Shown here piece after piece: positions 1 through 5,388 of a DNA stretch of 5,906 nt (position 1 is the stretch's first letter; each line of letters begins with the position of its first letter). The position numbers were made by a program, and so were the translations under genes. The notes under the pieces were generated by a model. That model saw only the letters and a program-made list of their open reading frames with translations, was not told where the DNA came from and did not search any database. The DNA comes from Leptolyngbyaceae cyanobacterium SM1_3_5 (lineage in GTDB: Bacteria > Cyanobacteriota > Cyanobacteriia > Elainellales > Elainellaceae): NCBI GenBank assembly GCA_012031475.1, contig JAAUTJ010000338.1, positions 1-5,906 of the forward strand, written 5' to 3'.

Positions 1-1
1 T

Positions 2-265
2 GCTGACTCGCGTGGCAAATCGAAGTGCGCCCGCGACATCGGCCACTACCTCCGCATGGTCACGTACTGCCTGATTGCAGGCGGCACGGGTCCGATGGAT
101 GAGTACCTGATTGCGGGCTTGGATGAAATCAACCGCGCATTCGAGCTTTCGCCCTCGTGGTATGTGGAAGCCTTGAAGCACATCAAGAGCAATCACGGCC
201 TCAGCGGTCAAGCTGCCAACCAAGCAAACACCTACATTGACTACGCCATCAACGCCCTGAGCTAA
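2..265 (+). CDS. cpcA: C-phycocyanin alpha subunit, C-terminal part (5' truncated)
   Basis: This is the last 87 codons of the phycocyanin alpha chain, a globin-fold light-harvesting protein that pairs with CpcB to form the discs of phycobilisome rods on the thylakoid surface. The reading frame is open from base 2 and ends at TAA 263-265. The segment GKSKCARDIGHYLRM is the family's chromophore-binding region. Its Cys codon (TGC at 26-28) corresponds to Cys84, which carries phycocyanobilin. The following MVTYCLIAGGTGPMDEYLIA and the C-terminal YIDYAINALS are also characteristic of CpcA. The ATG at 56 is internal and not the true start, because the alpha chain is normally about 162 residues and the first half lies left of the window. 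The gene is followed after 10 bases by a strong terminator-like hairpin. The lyase for this cysteine, CpcE/CpcF, is encoded downstream in the same operon. Confidence 0.97.
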   Translation, partial: ADSRGKSKCARDIGHYLRMVTYCLIAGGTGPMDEYLIAGLDEINRAFELSPSWYVEALKHIKSNHGLSGQAANQANTYIDYAINALS

Positions 266-275
266 TTACTCGGTG

Positions 276-349
276 CGGTGCCCGGAAGAATCAGCGAGTG
301 TTGGCGGCTTAAAGCTAACAGTTGCTCATTTTTCCGGGCATTGTTTTTT
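276..349 (+). terminator. Long stem-loop plus T-run after cpcA (intrinsic terminator/attenuator)
   Basis: Bases 276-305 pair with 314-343 in a single register, without bulges. Of 30 positions 28 pair, five of them as G-U, with two mismatches (292/327 and 298/321). The loop is eight bases (306-313). The strongest part is the perfect 9-bp inverted repeat TGCCCGGAA (279-287) / TTCCGGGCA (332-340). Six T follow at 344-349, as in a Rho-independent terminator. It starts 10 bases after the cpcA stop. Other cyanobacterial cpc operons make an abundant cpcBA transcript and a rarer full-length one, so partial termination here would keep linkers scarce relative to phycocyanin. That role is inferred; the structure itself is seen in the sequence. 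Confidence 0.85.
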
Positions 350-408
350 CCAGAGACGTTTTTTCCAGAGACACTGTTTTCCAGAGACATTGTTTTTCCA
401 GAGATTGG
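344..408 (+). repeat. Tandem T-run/CCAGAGA repeats in the cpcA-cpcC spacer
   Basis: There are four copies of TTTTCCAGAGA, with the CC at 350, 365, 381 and 398. The spacing therefore grows from 15 to 16 to 17 bases. A degenerate relative (TTTTCCGGGCATTG, CC at 334) is the right arm of the preceding hairpin; compare the third copy, TTTTCCAGAGACATTG. The T-run of the first copy also serves as the terminator tail. The array lies in the leader of cpcC and contains no convincing gene. The remainder of the spacer, up to the cpcC ribosome-binding site, shows no promoter I can support. Confidence 0.8.
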
Positions 409-475
409 TTTATCTCGGTTATTCCGGTTTCGATCGATCGGTTGAGATTATATTCGCTGTGTTAGGGGAAGCAAG

Positions 476-1357
476 ATGACCAAACTACTCGTCAATAATT
501 TGGCCGCTGCCGGATCGCTCGGCCTCGAATCTTTTGACAGTTCATCCACTGTCGAACTCCGCCCAGACTGGACAGAAGCCGATCTGCAAACGGTCTTCCG
601 CGCCGTCTACAAGCAGGTTTTGGGCAACGACTACATCATGAAGGCCGAACGCCTAACCAGTGCAGAATCGTTATTGCGGCAAGGCAGCATCTCGGTTCGC
701 GATTTCGTCCGCGCCGTTGCCAAGTCGGAACTGTATAAAAACAAGTTTTTCTATCCGAATTCAAATCAGCGCTTTGTTGAACTGAACTTCAAGCATCTGC
801 TTGGTCGCCCGCCGCAAGATGAGCGCGAATGGGCAGACCACACCGGACTGGTGGAAGAGCAAGGCTTTGATGCCGAAATCGATTCGCACTTGGACAGCGA
901 AGAATACACGCAAGCCTTCGGCAACAGCGTCGTTCCCTACTATCGCGGCTTCCAGGTGAAAGCCGGATCGCGCACGACAGACTTTACGCGGATGTTCCGT
1001 CTGTATCGCGGCTATGCAAGCAGCGATCGAGGCACGATCGGCGGCATCAACCCGCGCCTGACTCGCGAACTCGGCCAAAACTCGGTTTCCAACATCAGCA
1101 AACCTTCGGGCGACAGCGGCGGAAGCTGGCGTCATGCAGGCATTCCCTCTGACGTGGCTCCCCGCAAAGCGCTGGGTGGCACGAATGAAGAAAGCGGTCG
1201 CGTCTATCGTCTGGAAGTAACGGGAATTTTGCAGCCCGGATATCCGAAAGTCCGCCGCAGCAGCACGGCGATTCTTGTGCCCTATGAGAAGCTGTCTCAG
1301 AAGATGCAGGAGATCGTGAAGAAGGGCGGTCGGATCGTCAGCGTCAGCCGCGCATAG
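476..1357 (+). CDS. cpcC: Phycocyanin-associated rod linker polypeptide (about 32 kDa class)
   Basis: CpcC links phycocyanin hexamers within phycobilisome rods and tunes their energy transfer toward the core. The 293-residue product has the normal family length and the two expected domains. A phycobilisome linker domain lies at about residues 20-155, with motifs SAESLLRQGSISVRDFVRAV, LNFKHLLGR and VVPYYRGF. A C-terminal CpcD-like domain lies at about 241-290, with RVYRLEVTG, RRSS, LVPYEKLSQKMQ and GGRIVSV. The ATG at 476 is preceded by a good Shine-Dalgarno AGGGG at 464-468. The gene sits 210 bases after cpcA, downstream of the attenuator-like hairpin and the tandem repeats, so its expression probably depends on read-through from the upstream cpcBA promoter. 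Only one cpcC is present, followed by two cpcD-type genes. The alternative that it is a phycoerythrin-type linker is unlikely given the cpcA neighbour and the CpcC-like sequence. Confidence 0.95.
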   Translation: MTKLLVNNLAAAGSLGLESFDSSSTVELRPDWTEADLQTVFRAVYKQVLGNDYIMKAERLTSAESLLRQGSISVRDFVRAVAKSELYKNKFFYPNSNQRFVELNFKHLLGRPPQDEREWADHTGLVEEQGFDAEIDSHLDSEEYTQAFGNSVVPYYRGFQVKAGSRTTDFTRMFRLYRGYASSDRGTIGGINPRLTRELGQNSVSNISKPSGDSGGSWRHAGIPSDVAPRKALGGTNEESGRVYRLEVTGILQPGYPKVRRSSTAILVPYEKLSQKMQEIVKKGGRIVSVSRA

Positions 1358-1362
1358 GATAG

Positions 1363-1425
1363 GGGCGAAGCATTCGGGACACTCTTCGGTGAACAGACGA
1401 AAATAGCTTCCCGAATGCTTCGCCC
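1363..1425. repeat. 17-bp perfect inverted repeat in the cpcC-cpcD spacer
   Basis: Bases 1363-1379 (GGGCGAAGCATTCGGGA) are the exact reverse complement of 1409-1425, separated by a 29-base loop. The right end continues into the 10-bp palindrome CCCGTACGGG (1423-1432). A second small hairpin follows: CGATCGC 1439-1445 with GCGATCG 1451-1457, its left arm lying within a HIP1 octamer. No T-run follows, so this is not a classic intrinsic terminator. It could be a dispersed palindromic (REP/MITE-like) element or a 3'-end stabiliser for the cpcC message. From memory, arms of the type GGGCGAAGCATTCG recur in several cyanobacterial genomes, which I could not check. Confidence 0.8.
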
Positions 1426-1517
1426 GTACGGGATGGGGCGATCGCAATTGGCGATCGAAAATCATTCCCAAAATTTGCCCCAAATTTTTCAAAAATTCTG
1501 ATTCCCAGGAGCCAAAT

Positions 1518-1859
1518 ATGTTTGGTCAAGCTTCACTGGGCAGCAGCCGACTCAACAGCGCGGACAATCGGATGTTCCGCTATGAAGTCGAAGGAATGCG
1601 CCAGACCTATGAGAACGACCAGCTTAGCTACCCAATTCGCAGCAGCGGCAGCTTCTTTGTCACCGTGCCCTATTCGCGGATGAACGAAGAAATGCAGCGG
1701 ATCTTGCGAATGGGCGGCAAAATCGTCAGCATTCAGCCGCTCAAGCTGGACGGCGACAGCACGGCAAAAACGCAGGCCGCCACCGCTCAGCAAAACCTCG
1801 AAGCGGAAGGCAAGAGCAAAGCCACCGAAGCTCAGCCAGCGACCGAAGCGAAGAGCTAG
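1518..1859 (+). CDS. cpcD: CpcD-like rod-capping linker with extended C-terminal tail
   Basis: This is a small linker of the CpcD family, which caps the core-distal end of phycocyanin rods and limits rod length. Residues 1-75 form the CpcD domain: MFGQ start, MFRYEVEGMRQ, RSSGSFFVTVPYSRM, EEMQRI and RMGGKIVSI. They align without gaps to the next gene's product, 46 of 75 positions being identical in my hand alignment. Unlike ordinary CpcD proteins of roughly 70-90 residues, this one has 113. The extra residues, about 76-113, are rich in Ala, Lys, Glu, Gln and Thr, with no Cys or aromatics, and look like a flexible or helical charged tail. The start ATG has Shine-Dalgarno AGGAG at 1507-1511, six bases upstream. 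Whether the tail adds a function or is neutral cannot be told from the sequence. Confidence 0.9.
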   Translation: MFGQASLGSSRLNSADNRMFRYEVEGMRQTYENDQLSYPIRSSGSFFVTVPYSRMNEEMQRILRMGGKIVSIQPLKLDGDSTAKTQAATAQQNLEAEGKSKATEAQPATEAKS

Positions 1860-1900
1860 TTTAAGGCGATCGATTCACCAAAACACAGGAGAGTTAGTTC

Positions 1901-2149
1901 ATGTTTGGTCAAACAACAGTGGGAACGGGTGGTTTGTCTTCGGATGCCAGCCGTGTTTTTCGTTTTGAGGTGACGGGATTGCGGCAAAACTCCGTCAACG
2001 ACCAAAACAACTACGACATCCGCCGCAGCGGAAGCGTATTTCTGACGGTTCCTTACGATCGCATGAGTGACGAAATGCAGCGAATCGGACGCATGGGCGG
2101 CAAAATCGTCAACATCGAACCCCTGACCGCAGACAGCGCCAAGGCTTGA
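1901..2149 (+). CDS. cpcD: Phycocyanin-associated rod-capping linker (about 8.9 kDa class)
   Basis: This is an 82-residue CpcD-family protein of standard length, expected to cap the distal face of the outermost phycocyanin hexamer. Diagnostic features are the MFGQ start, RVFRFEVTGLRQN, RRSGSVFLTVPYDRMSDEMQ and GRMGGKIVNIEPL. It also resembles the C-terminal domain of CpcC. The ATG at 1901 has AGGAGAG at 1887-1893. It lies 41 bases after the longer cpcD-like gene and three bases before the cpcE start, so the genes are almost certainly co-transcribed, with cpcE probably coupled in translation. Of the two copies this one matches the conventional CpcD best, because it lacks the long charged tail. 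Confidence 0.93.
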   Translation: MFGQTTVGTGGLSSDASRVFRFEVTGLRQNSVNDQNNYDIRRSGSVFLTVPYDRMSDEMQRIGRMGGKIVNIEPLTADSAKA

Positions 2150-2152
2150 GCG

Positions 2153-2949
2153 ATGGAACCGTCCGAGGAGTACGCCGCGCCGCTCACCGAACCGGAAGCG
2201 ATCGCCAATCTCAAATCTGACGATCTGAGTTTGCGCTATTACGCCGCCTGGTGGCTGGGTAAAATCGCACTCAAAGCCCAGAAGCGATCGCCTCCCTGAT
2301 CGCCGCCTTGGACGATGAGGACGATCGCACCGAGTTGGGCGGCTATCCGCTCAGGCGAAATGCGGCCAGAGCGCTGGGCAAACTGGGCGATCGATCTGCC
2401 GTTTCGGGACTGATTCGATCGCTCGACTGTCCCGACTTCTACGTCCGCGAGGCCGCCGCCCAATCGCTGGAACTGCTGCGCGATCCGGCTGCAACTCCGG
2501 CCTTGATGAAGCTGCTCGAAGGTGGCGTTTCAGGCGCGATGCCGATTCCCGGTCGTCCGCATTTGGCCGAGCCGTATGAGTCGGTGATGGAGGCGTTAGG
2601 GGCAATTGGCGCATCCGAAGCGGTTTCCTTAGTCGAGCCGTTTTTGCAGCATCCAATTCCCCGTGTGCAGTTCGCCGCCTTGCGATCGATGTACCAGCTT
2701 ACCGGAGATGAAACCTACGGGCAGCGATTGGTGCAGGCGCTTTCGGAAGGCGACGTGAAGCAAAAGCGGATTGTTTTGGCGGACTTGGGCGCGATCGGCT
2801 ATTTGCCTGCTGCGGAAGCGATCGCCCGCAGCGATGCCGAAAACAGCTTCAAACTGCTTGCCCTCAAAGGACTGATCGAAGCCCACGCCGCCGAGCTGCT
2901 TTCCACCGACTCGATCCGCGTACTCAACCTGATGGACAATTTGCTGTGA
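2153..2949 (+). CDS. cpcE: Phycocyanobilin lyase subunit CpcE, frameshifted as read
   Basis: CpcE forms a heterodimer with CpcF that attaches phycocyanobilin to Cys84 of CpcA. It belongs to the HEAT-repeat (PBS lyase) family. The ATG at 2153 follows the cpcD stop by three bases, with AAGG at 2141-2144 as a weak ribosome-binding site inside cpcD. The first frame gives a normal start (EAIANL, then SLRYYAAWWLGK) but reaches TGA at 2297-2299 after 48 codons. The conserved protein continues in another frame from GAA 2281: EAIASLIAALDDEDDRTELG, PLRRNAARALGKLGD, FYVREAAAQSLELL, and on to NLMDNLL. One missing base in the C run at 2277-2279 (expected KAPEAI) explains the break. Restored, the protein would be 265 residues, a normal length. 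Later apparent starts such as TTG 2308 are artefacts of this break. The stop overlaps the GTG start of cpcF. Confidence 0.92.
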
Positions 2950-3563
2950 CGATGACCGATACTGCCGATCTGATTCGCGCCGTTGAACAAGCCGACACGC
3001 CGCCTCGACTGCTGGTCGCTGTGAAGACTTTGGCAAAGGCGCAAGACGAAGCAGGCATTCCGACGCTGATCGCCGTCTTGGGATACAACAATCCCGTTGC
3101 GGCAGAAATTGCGATCGACGGCTTGATCCAAATGGGCAGCGCGTCCGTCCAACCGCTGATCACGCTGCTCGATGAGTACAACTACGGCGCACGGGCTTAC
3201 TCGATTCGGGCACTGGCGGCGATCGCTGATCCCCGCGCTCTTGATGTCCTCTTGGCCTCAGCCGCCACCGATTTCGCGCCTTCCGTCCGCCGAGCGGCAG
3301 CAAAAGGATTAGGCAGTCTGCACTGGGATCTGCTTGATTCCAGCTTGCGATCGACCGCCCAAGCCCAAGCAATCGAAACCCTGAGTTCGATCGCGCAAGA
3401 TGCCGACTGGTCGATTCGCTATGCGGCGATCGTCGGACTGCAAGGTCTGGCAAATCTGCCGGAATTGCGCGAGGCGATCGCACCCGTCTTCGAGCAAACT
3501 GCCCAAGATGCAGATGCCGCAGTGCGGGCGCGAGTTGCCCTCGCGACTCAAACGTCCCCTTAG
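2946..3563 (+). CDS. cpcF: Phycocyanobilin lyase subunit CpcF
   Basis: CpcF is the partner of CpcE in the heterodimeric lyase/isomerase that joins phycocyanobilin to the alpha chain of phycocyanin. The 205-residue product is built of HEAT-like helical repeats: IPTLIAVLGYNNPVAAEIAI (residues 38-57), VQPLITLLDEYNYGARAYSI (68-87), DPRALDVLL (95-103), SVRRAAAKGLGSL (113-125) and DWSIRYAAIVGLQGL (154-168). GYNNP and YNYGAR are typical of CpcF. I chose GTG 2946, giving a four-base GTGA overlap with the cpcE stop that suggests translational coupling. ATG 2952, two codons later in the same frame, is an equally plausible start. No clear Shine-Dalgarno separates the two. It ends at TAG 3561-3563, 18 bases before cpcG1. 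The length and frame are intact, unlike cpcE. Confidence 0.94.
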   Translation: MTMTDTADLIRAVEQADTPPRLLVAVKTLAKAQDEAGIPTLIAVLGYNNPVAAEIAIDGLIQMGSASVQPLITLLDEYNYGARAYSIRALAAIADPRALDVLLASAATDFAPSVRRAAAKGLGSLHWDLLDSSLRSTAQAQAIETLSSIAQDADWSIRYAAIVGLQGLANLPELREAIAPVFEQTAQDADAAVRARVALATQTSP

Positions 3564-3581
3564 TTAAACAGGTCAGAAAAT

Positions 3582-4391
3582 ATGGCAATTCCTCTGTTGG
3601 ACTACACCCCCAAAACGCAAAACCAGCGCGTCAACGGCTACGACGTGCTGGACGAAGACGATCCGAGAGCCTACCGCTCGATCGACACCGACATCAACGA
3701 AGTGATCTGGGCGGGCTATCGGCAGATTTTCAGCGAACATCTGATTCTGGAAAGCTATCGCCAGCCGTTCCTCGAATCGCAACTGCGAAACGGCGCGATC
3801 TCGGTTCGGGAATTCATTCGCGGCCTCGGTAAGTCAACCGTCTACCGCGAACTGATTGCCGAAAAGAACTCCAACTATCGCCTCGTGGACATCACGATCA
3901 AGCGATTCCTCGGACGGTCTTCCTACAATCAGCAAGAGCAGATCGCCTGGTCGATCGTGATTGCGACCAAAGGACTACCGGGATTCATTGATGCGATCGT
4001 GGATGGTGACGAATATCGACAAAACTTTGGGGATACGATCGTTCCCTACCAGCGTCGCCGCATGGAAGGCCGCCCGTTCAACCTCGTGACGCCGAGCTAC
4101 AGCGACTACTGGCGCAACCGCATGGGCGAACTCAGCGGTTCCTCCTATCAGGTGCAGTTCCGCAGCAACAGCAACAAGCTTCCCGCCCGTCAAGCGATCC
4201 CGTCCATGTTTCTCAGCATGGCACAAGGCATCATCCCGCCCCAGCTTGACACTCAGCGCCACGTCGCTCGCGCCACATCCGGCGCGGTCAAAATTCCCGA
4301 CTCGACGAGCAAGCGAGCCGTTTCGCCAACGGTGAAGACGACTGAAGTGAAGCTGCCCTATCGCTACCTTCCGGGCACAACCAAGGTTTAA
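3582..4391 (+). CDS. cpcG1: Phycobilisome rod-core linker polypeptide, first copy
   Basis: CpcG attaches the proximal phycocyanin hexamer of a rod to the allophycocyanin core. The 269-residue product begins with the family signature MAIPLLDYTPKTQNQRV. The linker domain spans about residues 15-180: VIWAGYRQIFSEH, LESQLRNGAISVREFIRGLG, IKRFLGR, IAWSIVIATKGLPGFIDAIV, FGDTIVPYQRRRMEGRPFNL and YSDYWRNR. The tail (about 181-269) is Ser-, Lys- and Pro-rich and ends in VKLPYRYLPGTTKV. I see no hydrophobic membrane segment there, so it is the core-binding type rather than the CpcG2/CpcL type of Synechocystis, which is thylakoid-anchored. The ATG at 3582 has only a modest AGG at 3570-3572. The three numbers given to cpcG copies here simply follow their order. 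Confidence 0.95.
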   Translation: MAIPLLDYTPKTQNQRVNGYDVLDEDDPRAYRSIDTDINEVIWAGYRQIFSEHLILESYRQPFLESQLRNGAISVREFIRGLGKSTVYRELIAEKNSNYRLVDITIKRFLGRSSYNQQEQIAWSIVIATKGLPGFIDAIVDGDEYRQNFGDTIVPYQRRRMEGRPFNLVTPSYSDYWRNRMGELSGSSYQVQFRSNSNKLPARQAIPSMFLSMAQGIIPPQLDTQRHVARATSGAVKIPDSTSKRAVSPTVKTTEVKLPYRYLPGTTKV

Positions 4392-4412
4392 GCAGTGGGC
4401 GATCGACCATAT

Positions 4413-4501
4413 CCGAACCGCCCCCCCAGCCCCCAATCTTGGGGGAACGAAGCCAACAGCCCCGGTTCGGAAGTCCCCCAAGATTGGGGGATTTAGGGGG
4501 C
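4413..4501. repeat. C/G-rich inverted-repeat element between cpcG1 and cpcG2
   Basis: A 17-bp perfect inverted repeat (4430-4446 with 4474-4490, containing CCCCCAATCTTGGGGG) is extended outward by C-rich (4421-4427) and G-rich (4496-4500) arms. The loop is 27 bases. Each arm is itself nearly palindromic (CCCCCAA-TC-TTGGGGG). A second 8-bp inverted repeat, CCGAACCG 4413-4420 with CGGTTCGG 4463-4470, offers an alternative fold. No T-run follows. From memory, arms of the type TCCCCCAATCTTGGGGGA are common as dispersed repeats or MITEs in cyanobacteria; that origin is an inference. It ends 27 bases before the cpcG2 ATG. Confidence 0.8.
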
Positions 4502-4528
4502 AAGCCTAAGCCATTCGCACCCAAAACC

Positions 4529-5273
4529 ATGTCTATCCCTCTCCTCGACTACCGCCCCTCGTCCCAGAACCAGCGCGTTCCGGGCTACGAAGTTCCCGAC
4601 GAAGATACGCCATACATCTATCGCCTCGAAGATTGCGCCGATCAAAACGACATCCTGGAACTGATCAACGCCGCCTATCGCCAAGTGTTCAGCGAACATT
4701 TGAATTCTGCAATATAACCGTCAGCAGAATCTTGAGTCGCAACTGAAAAATCGATCGATCACCGTGCGAGATTTCATTCGCGGACTGGCAAAATCCGAGA
4801 CGTTCCGCCGATCGGTCGTCGATACGAATTCAAACTACCGAGTTGTTGAACTCTGCCTCAAGCGTCTGCTCGGTCGCGCTCCCTACAGCGAAGCCGAAAA
4901 GATCGCCTGGTCGATCGAAATCGCCACGAAAGGACTACCCGGATTCGTCGATGAACTGATCGACAGCGAAGAGTATCAGACCAGCTTTGGCGATATGACC
5001 GTGCCCTTCCAGCGTCGGCGCTACAAAGATCGTCCGACCAATCTCGTCACGCCGCGCTATTCGGACTACTGGCGCGATCGCCAAGAAGAGTCGCGCTACA
5101 AATGGGGCGACATCAACAACTTCCGCGAACTGGCGCGATCGATTCAGGTTCGCCAAGTGCAGCAAGTGCAGGTTTCCACCGCAAACATTTCGATTCCCGA
5201 CATGACGAGATCGGAAAAGCCGAAAGACGCTCTTGCTTCGATTAGCTCAACGGCCAGCTTTCCAGTGCGCTAA
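4529..5273 (+). CDS. cpcG2: Phycobilisome rod-core linker polypeptide, second copy, frameshifted as read
   Basis: This is a second CpcG rod-core linker. From ATG 4529 it reads MSIPLLDYRPSSQNQRVPGY and then AAYRQVFSEHL, but it stops at TAA 4715-4717 after 62 codons. The conserved protein resumes in another frame at ATT 4704: ILQYNRQQNLESQLKNRSIT, VRDFIRGLAKSE, LKRLLGRAPYSEAEKIAWSI, GLPGFVDELIDSEEYQ, FGDMTVPFQRRR and YSDYWRDRQEE, ending at TAA 5271-5273. Removing one A at 4703-4704, where the sequence forms GAATTC, restores HLILQYNR, matching HLILESYR of cpcG1. The repaired protein would be 247 residues. I rejected starts upstream of 4529, because they read through the inverted repeat, and GTG 4764, because it is internal. 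No convincing Shine-Dalgarno precedes ATG 4529, unlike most neighbours. Its C-terminal tail (about residues 182-247) is unrelated to that of cpcG1. Confidence 0.9.
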
Positions 5274-5308
5274 ACGTCTGGTGCGCGAAACGTCTGGTGC
5301 GCGAAACG
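5265..5308 (+). repeat. 16-bp tandem repeat across the cpcG2 stop codon
   Basis: The unit GTGCGCGAAACGTCTG occurs at 5265-5280 (with T in place of G at base 7, giving the TAA stop), exactly at 5281-5296, and as a 12-base partial copy at 5297-5308. The first copy therefore encodes the last two residues and the stop of cpcG2. The other two lie in the spacer before cpcG3. The rest of this 115-base spacer holds a weak 5-bp hairpin (GCTCA 5331-5335 / TGAGC 5339-5343) with a later T-run at 5354-5358. I would not call that a terminator. Confidence 0.85.
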
Positions 5309-5388
5309 ATCGCTCAACACGAGATAATAAGCTCAGTGTGAGCCTTTCAACCCTTTTTATCAACGCAACAAAACCAAGGGAGACATTC

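Noticed and set aside
344..408. CRISPR-like array in the cpcA-cpcC spacer
   Set aside because: Units are only about 11 conserved bases with 4-6 variable bases between them, no true spacers are present, and no cas genes are nearby.
273..479. Open frame of 68 codons on the + strand across the cpcA-cpcC spacer
   Set aside because: It reads through the terminator hairpin and the T-rich repeats, giving a low-complexity Phe/Gln/Arg product that resembles no family I know, and it has no ribosome-binding site.
761..1492. Long minus-strand open frame (243 codons) opposite cpcC
   Set aside because: It is the antisense shadow of a well-supported cpcC; the product lacks recognisable motifs and is rich in Arg, Ala and His, as expected for a GC-rich complement. 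The other minus-strand frames opposite cpcE, cpcF and cpcG were rejected for the same reason.
2308..2949. A separate gene starting at TTG 2308
   Set aside because: The sequence is the interior of CpcE and conserved family residues extend upstream in the same frame to 2281; the apparent start is only a consequence of the frameshift.
5323..5360. Promoter or terminator before cpcG3
   Set aside because: AT-rich GATAATAA has no matching -35 element at a proper distance, and the 5-bp hairpin at 5331-5343 is too weak and too far from the T-run.
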